Positions 17,301 to 21,242 of a stretch of DNA of 21,242 nucleotides are shown piece after piece (the stretch's first letter is position 1; each line of letters starts with the position of its first letter). A program made the position numbers and the translations under genes. The notes below the pieces were generated by a model. It worked only from the letters and a program-made list of their open reading frames with translations. It was not told the origin of the DNA and ran no database searches. Source of the DNA: Reticulitermes lucifugus (taxonomy: Eukaryota > Arthropoda > Insecta > Blattodea > Rhinotermitidae); contig JAKCWW010010686.1 in assembly GCA_026260175.1 (NCBI GenBank), forward strand, positions 1 through 21,242. The letters are read 5' to 3'.

Positions 17301-19594
17301 CTTAATTCCACTAGTATTTGCACATTTTGATGAGAAAGTAATGTTTGTATCAGAGGCAACTAATAGATGAATGCCATTCCATATGCAACTCAATGTAACT
17401 GTTACTGAAGTCTAAGTGAAATGTAGTTCAACTTATTTAAGCAATAAATTATGTTTTGTTGCTATTTTGGACTGACAACTGAAAGGTGACCATGTAGAAA
17501 ACGCAGTGCAGTGAGGACATACAGCATAATGGCTGTATCACCTTCAGTATAATGCTATATTATAATGGCATTTGATTAGAGTACAATATGGCAGAAGTAT
17601 GTTGCACCTCTAATGATTCTGAGCGGCCATCACAAAGAGTAGCTACCATGAAGGCTATCCAATAAAACCAGTTAAGTGAACACCTCAGGACTGAATATAC
17701 AACCTAGGAAAAACATGTAACATGCAACTGCACTCCTTTTACACACAACTGCACAGTATACACTACAAAACACAGTTAGAATAAGGAACACTGATGTATT
17801 CACAGTGTTACAAAGTATTCCAGATGACAGAAGTAGCGACAGAATTATGAATGCAGAAATTGCTTGGACATGTAAGGGATTCATTAGAAGAATGCACAAT
17901 TCTCTATTTAAGACACCTGAATTAATTTGATTCATTTCTATGCAGACTCCAAGAAGAACAAACACCTTATCTCTGATAGCCACATTTGTCAGTATATTCT
18001 ATCAGAAAAGGCTTTATTTCTTTAGCATTTAATTGCCTTAAGAACTTAACAAGGTAGTGCACTTACTGTTTTATCAGATACATTCTTTTCCATTCTGTCA
18101 AATACGGTTACAAAAATCTGGTTCTTTTTGTTTCTCTGGCATCACTGAGTCAGCTGCACTTCCCACAGAGTTGCCAGTTCACTCTGTAATGTGTTCTACT
18201 GTAGTGGTAATACTAGTACTTCCAGTAGTATACTTGAAATTTAGAAGTTCTTTTTTTAAAGAAACCAGAAGTGCCTGTGTGTTAATTATTTTGCAATTGT
18301 TTTGAAATAAAAAGATTAAATTACTCTAGAACGTAAAGTATACTAATTTTGTGAGACAGTACATTCTCATGTAGGAACATAATGCAGTGTAGTCTGAAAT
18401 TCCATCCCACGTGACAGTAATCTTGATACTAACTATATTTACTCCTATGGTGAAACTACCTGATGCAGATGAACTCTCAGTTTCTGTGTATTACTGCATA
18501 ATCTGATATCAAAAGTCTTAATTAAATATTCATATCTACCACATTCTCAACACAAATGCTTAAATAGCTTATGGAAACTGTCCTGCTTTCTAAGGAAAAC
18601 TTGGAAACAGTCTCAGAATAAACTAACTGATCCTATACTTAAACTAGAAAAGGCAATTTTCTTAATAACAACTCTTATGTTTCAAGTAGCAGACTATTAA
18701 ATTTGGCTTTCCTTAGCAGCAAAGATACAAATTTTGTTCATATAATGGTTTTATTTCACTGACTTTGCTATGATATGTTATTTCCACTATGCCAACATAA
18801 AAACATATTGGTCACTATAACCAACGAAAGTCAATCAGTGAATGAACTTAAAACATATTATTTGTGCCTTTAACTTTTGAGTAACTCTGCAACTGTCACT
18901 CTCACTTAAATGATAAATACAACCTGCATTAAAAATCATCTCTTACCAGCACGAATACAACAGTGGGCACAAAACATGTCACATGGCAATATCACTACCA
19001 CATAGCAATATTTGCATTGGTAAGTTTCCAAACAAAAGACAAAAGAAATCTCATTACTTTTATATCAAAACATGAGTATAACATAAATAAAATATAATTT
19101 TGGAGTGTCAATCCTAATGTGTGTGTGTGTGTTTTGCCACAAACAACAACTGTGAATACATTTGTGTTATACAAACAGTTCAACACTGTTTACACAATTA
19201 CAAGCATTGGGCATATCCATAATATTAAAGGGTTAGTAACAAAGTTTAGGTGAATTCTCAGGGGTCAACAGATCTATCTTATGAATTCACTTCAATTAAT
19301 TCACTAGCAGACTGGGAGTGTTGGAAGCTCCTAATGCCAAAGGTGAAAGTAGTTACTAGCCACCAAGCATGAAGTACAGCTCTTGTTAGAAAATTCTGTG
19401 CAGCATGACACACTTATGACCTCAGGGCGTACAGCACATACAAATCCAAGAGAAAGATCAAGAACATGTAGTGGAACATGTTCAACAGCAACAGACTAAG
19501 CATAAAGTACGACACAAAGTCACATATATCTACTAATCAGAAAATATTCCAGTATCTGAAATCAATGTACAGTTACAAATAAATACTTTTTTTT
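17301..19594. other. No gene recognised
   Basis: AT-rich with scattered short frames; the longest (minus 17672-17983, 103 codons) is hydrophobic but has no recognisable motif. A (GT)n run lies at about 19117-19133. Confidence 0.6.
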
Positions 19595-19872
19595 TTGTGG
19601 TGAAGGGCCCCGCAGCAGATGCTACAGATGCACCGCAGCCTTGAAGCTTATTGTGCAACCCTGTGATGAAGATGATAGTTTTTTCCTTTTTCCTTGTAAT
19701 GGAGCACCAGTGGAATGAAATTGACAGCGGAAAACCGAAGTACTTGGAGAAAAACCTGTCCCAGTGCCACTTTGTCCACCACAAATCCCACATGGACTGA
19801 CCCAGGATCAAACCTGGGCCTCCGGGGTGAGAGGCCAGCGACTAACCGCCTGAGCCATGGCACGGCCTCCAA
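19590..19872 (-). repeat. tRNA-derived SINE of a second family
   Basis: On the minus strand, GCCATGGCTCAGGCGGTTAG (strong A box), about 30 bases, then CCAGGTTTGATCCTGG (B box). The body GTGGGATTTGTGGTGGACAA, TTTTTCTCCAAGTACTTCGG and CATTCCACTGGTGCTCCATT follows. It ends at GGGGCCCTTCACCACAAA with an A run (T run at 19588-19596 on the plus strand). The intact boxes, plausible tRNA-like head and A tail suggest a comparatively young copy. Two overlapping frames in it are not genes. Confidence 0.85.
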
Positions 19873-21110
19873 TACATTTCCTTGCTCACAGACTAATCAA
19901 ATGCTAGTTCAGAGTTGAAGCCTTGAGGAGGTTATGACAAAATAAACGGAAGTGGCACATGAACATGAAGTACTGGTGGAATACCGAGATACAAAAATGC
20001 CATTTTGACCACCACGTGGATTACGCTGGACATGACCTCGATGCCAATGTGAGACAATACAAACTGCTTAAACTACTACATACTAAACTCTGAATTTGTA
20101 TTTGTAGAATACACTGTCAGTAGATATGAAGTGAAATCTGAAAATACTTAACTAATTACAGGTCCTTTAACCACCTGATATATTTCTGGTCACTTAATCA
20201 CTGAGATGTGGATGATATTTATCCGTTTTATATTCGTTTAAGAGTTTATACTTCCAATGACTTTTGAAAGTATTTTAAAATTAAGAACTAAAATATTACA
20301 ACCTCCATACACCAATTTTCATGAAGACGGATAAAATTATGTGCATTCAGTGGTATAAATTATTCACATTATATAGTTTTTCTGTTTACTTGTTTACAAA
20401 TGAAACCAATTCTGCAAGGAATATGTTCAACATATGTGATTTAAAAAAACTATATTTGGGTTGTGGGAGACAATTTCTCAATTTAGGATAACTGCTAATA
20501 AGCAGTCTTTATCAAATGTACAAAAAATAAAAGTTATGTTGTAAAGCTATGATGAGTGAATTAAATGCTACTTTCAACCAAAAGATTTTTAATATGATAC
20601 TGAATTTTATTTCCACTTTTGCAGAATTTAATACACACTAAACTGGATTTATGAAAACAAATGCTAAACTACAGAGAAGTTTTAAAATTTTAAACTTAAA
20701 TCAAGTATATGTCTATGTTTAATAACACATAAGTAACACAAAAAAGCTAAGTACAAAACACCGGTTCTGAAAGGAAACCAAGGACCTGATATACACAGCA
20801 TGAACAAAATATCAACACCCTGAGGTCTGCTGCATGCTGCACAGGCAAGGGCAAGGGATAAAAAAAATCAACTAAGCAGCTGACTCAAAAAATGGAAACA
20901 AATTTGCATCAGAAAATGCAGTTTTAATTTCTGAAATCAAGTCTGGATAGGGAAAGGAATATGTTTGCACCACGTGAAATCCTGTAAAAAAAAAGTTTCA
21001 TCTGTAAATAGTAAGCTAACATGTAAGAATAATTTTTTTTATTTTATTTAAGATATACACCAACAAAATGCACAAATTATAAAGGTGCAAATTAGCTCCT
21101 TATCATGATT
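19873..21110. other. No gene recognised; possible second diverged SINE body
   Basis: The stretch 19970-20040 (AAATGCCATTTTGACCACCA ...) resembles the interior of the SINE just before it (CAGTGCCACTTTGTCCACCA), which suggests a decayed copy. The remainder is AT-rich with nothing identifiable. Confidence 0.45.
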
Positions 21111-21242
21111 TTAACCCTACATGCATTTCAGCTCTTTATGAGCAATCATCAGGGGTTTTCCTTATAAAAAGTGCTTTTAAAATGCTGGATCTGTTGATGA
21201 CACTTGTAAAATTATGCACTATTTTAGAGCATAAAAACACTC
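21040..21242 (-). repeat. Partial interspersed repeat at the window edge with hammerhead-like motif
   Basis: On the minus strand, CTGATGA (21152-21146) is a perfect CUGANGA block. A stem of GCTC (21143-21140) and GAGC (21134-21131) follows, then T and GAAA (21129-21126), then TGCATGTAGGG. This is the same layout as the plus-strand motifs at 2896, 4199 and 4862, in what seems to be a different repeat. The right boundary is beyond the window. Confidence 0.45.

Noticed and set aside
17672-17983. Hydrophobic 103-codon minus-strand frame as a membrane-protein gene
   Set aside because: T-rich codons give hydrophobic residues by composition alone. No known family pattern or flanking gene structure is visible.
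19533-19918. Three overlapping frames around 19.5-19.9 kb
   Set aside because: All are readings of the tRNA-derived SINE on one or the other strand.
1-21242. CRISPR arrays, bacterial operons or prokaryotic defence systems
   Set aside because: There are no spaced direct repeats or dense prokaryote-type genes. Introns, SINEs and microsatellites show that this is eukaryotic DNA.

Overview
This window looks like animal nuclear DNA, most probably from an insect. It is AT-rich, has no long uninterrupted genes, and carries many degraded interspersed repeats, (CA)n/(TA)n microsatellites and tRNA-derived SINEs. Short conserved exons on one strand are joined by clean splice signals. A decayed retrotransposon tail at about 7.9-8.2 kb and the SINE types resemble, from memory, repeats common in termites and cockroaches (Blattodea). 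That placement is inference, not proof.

One protein-coding gene is recognisable, on the minus strand: a SUN-domain protein of the SUN1/SUN2/klaroid group, the inner-nuclear-membrane half of the LINC complex. Ten exons are supported, in transcript order: 12976-12853, 11258-11134, 9809-9561, 8693-8442, 7437-7196, 5958-about 5811, 4581-4449, 3226-3111, 2294-2127 and 1093-1001. Nearly all junctions agree in reading phase (1, 0, 0, 0, 2, 0?, 1, 0, 0). The order along the protein is a short N-terminal part, a hydrophobic segment, a Gln-rich and coiled-coil luminal stalk, and then the SUN domain, split over four exons. The last roughly 30 residues of the SUN domain, the stop codon and the 3' UTR are not visible and should lie beyond base 1. 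Several exons lie outside long open frames and were found by reading the reverse complement.

The introns are full of repeats: a near-perfect foldback element (about 2780-3001), a family of short elements with inverted ends sharing a GTCTTCTRGGATGT-like core, tRNA-derived SINEs of at least two families (nearly all on the minus strand), and the retrotransposon remnant. Several repeats carry the pattern CTGANGA-hairpin-GAAA, which matches two conserved strands of the hammerhead ribozyme core.

From about 13.0 kb to the end (8.2 kb) I see no gene. It is either the upstream/5' flank of the SUN gene or a long first intron, and holds microsatellites, three SINE copies (14.4, 17.0 and 19.6 kb) and a last repeat with the hammerhead-like pattern at the right edge.
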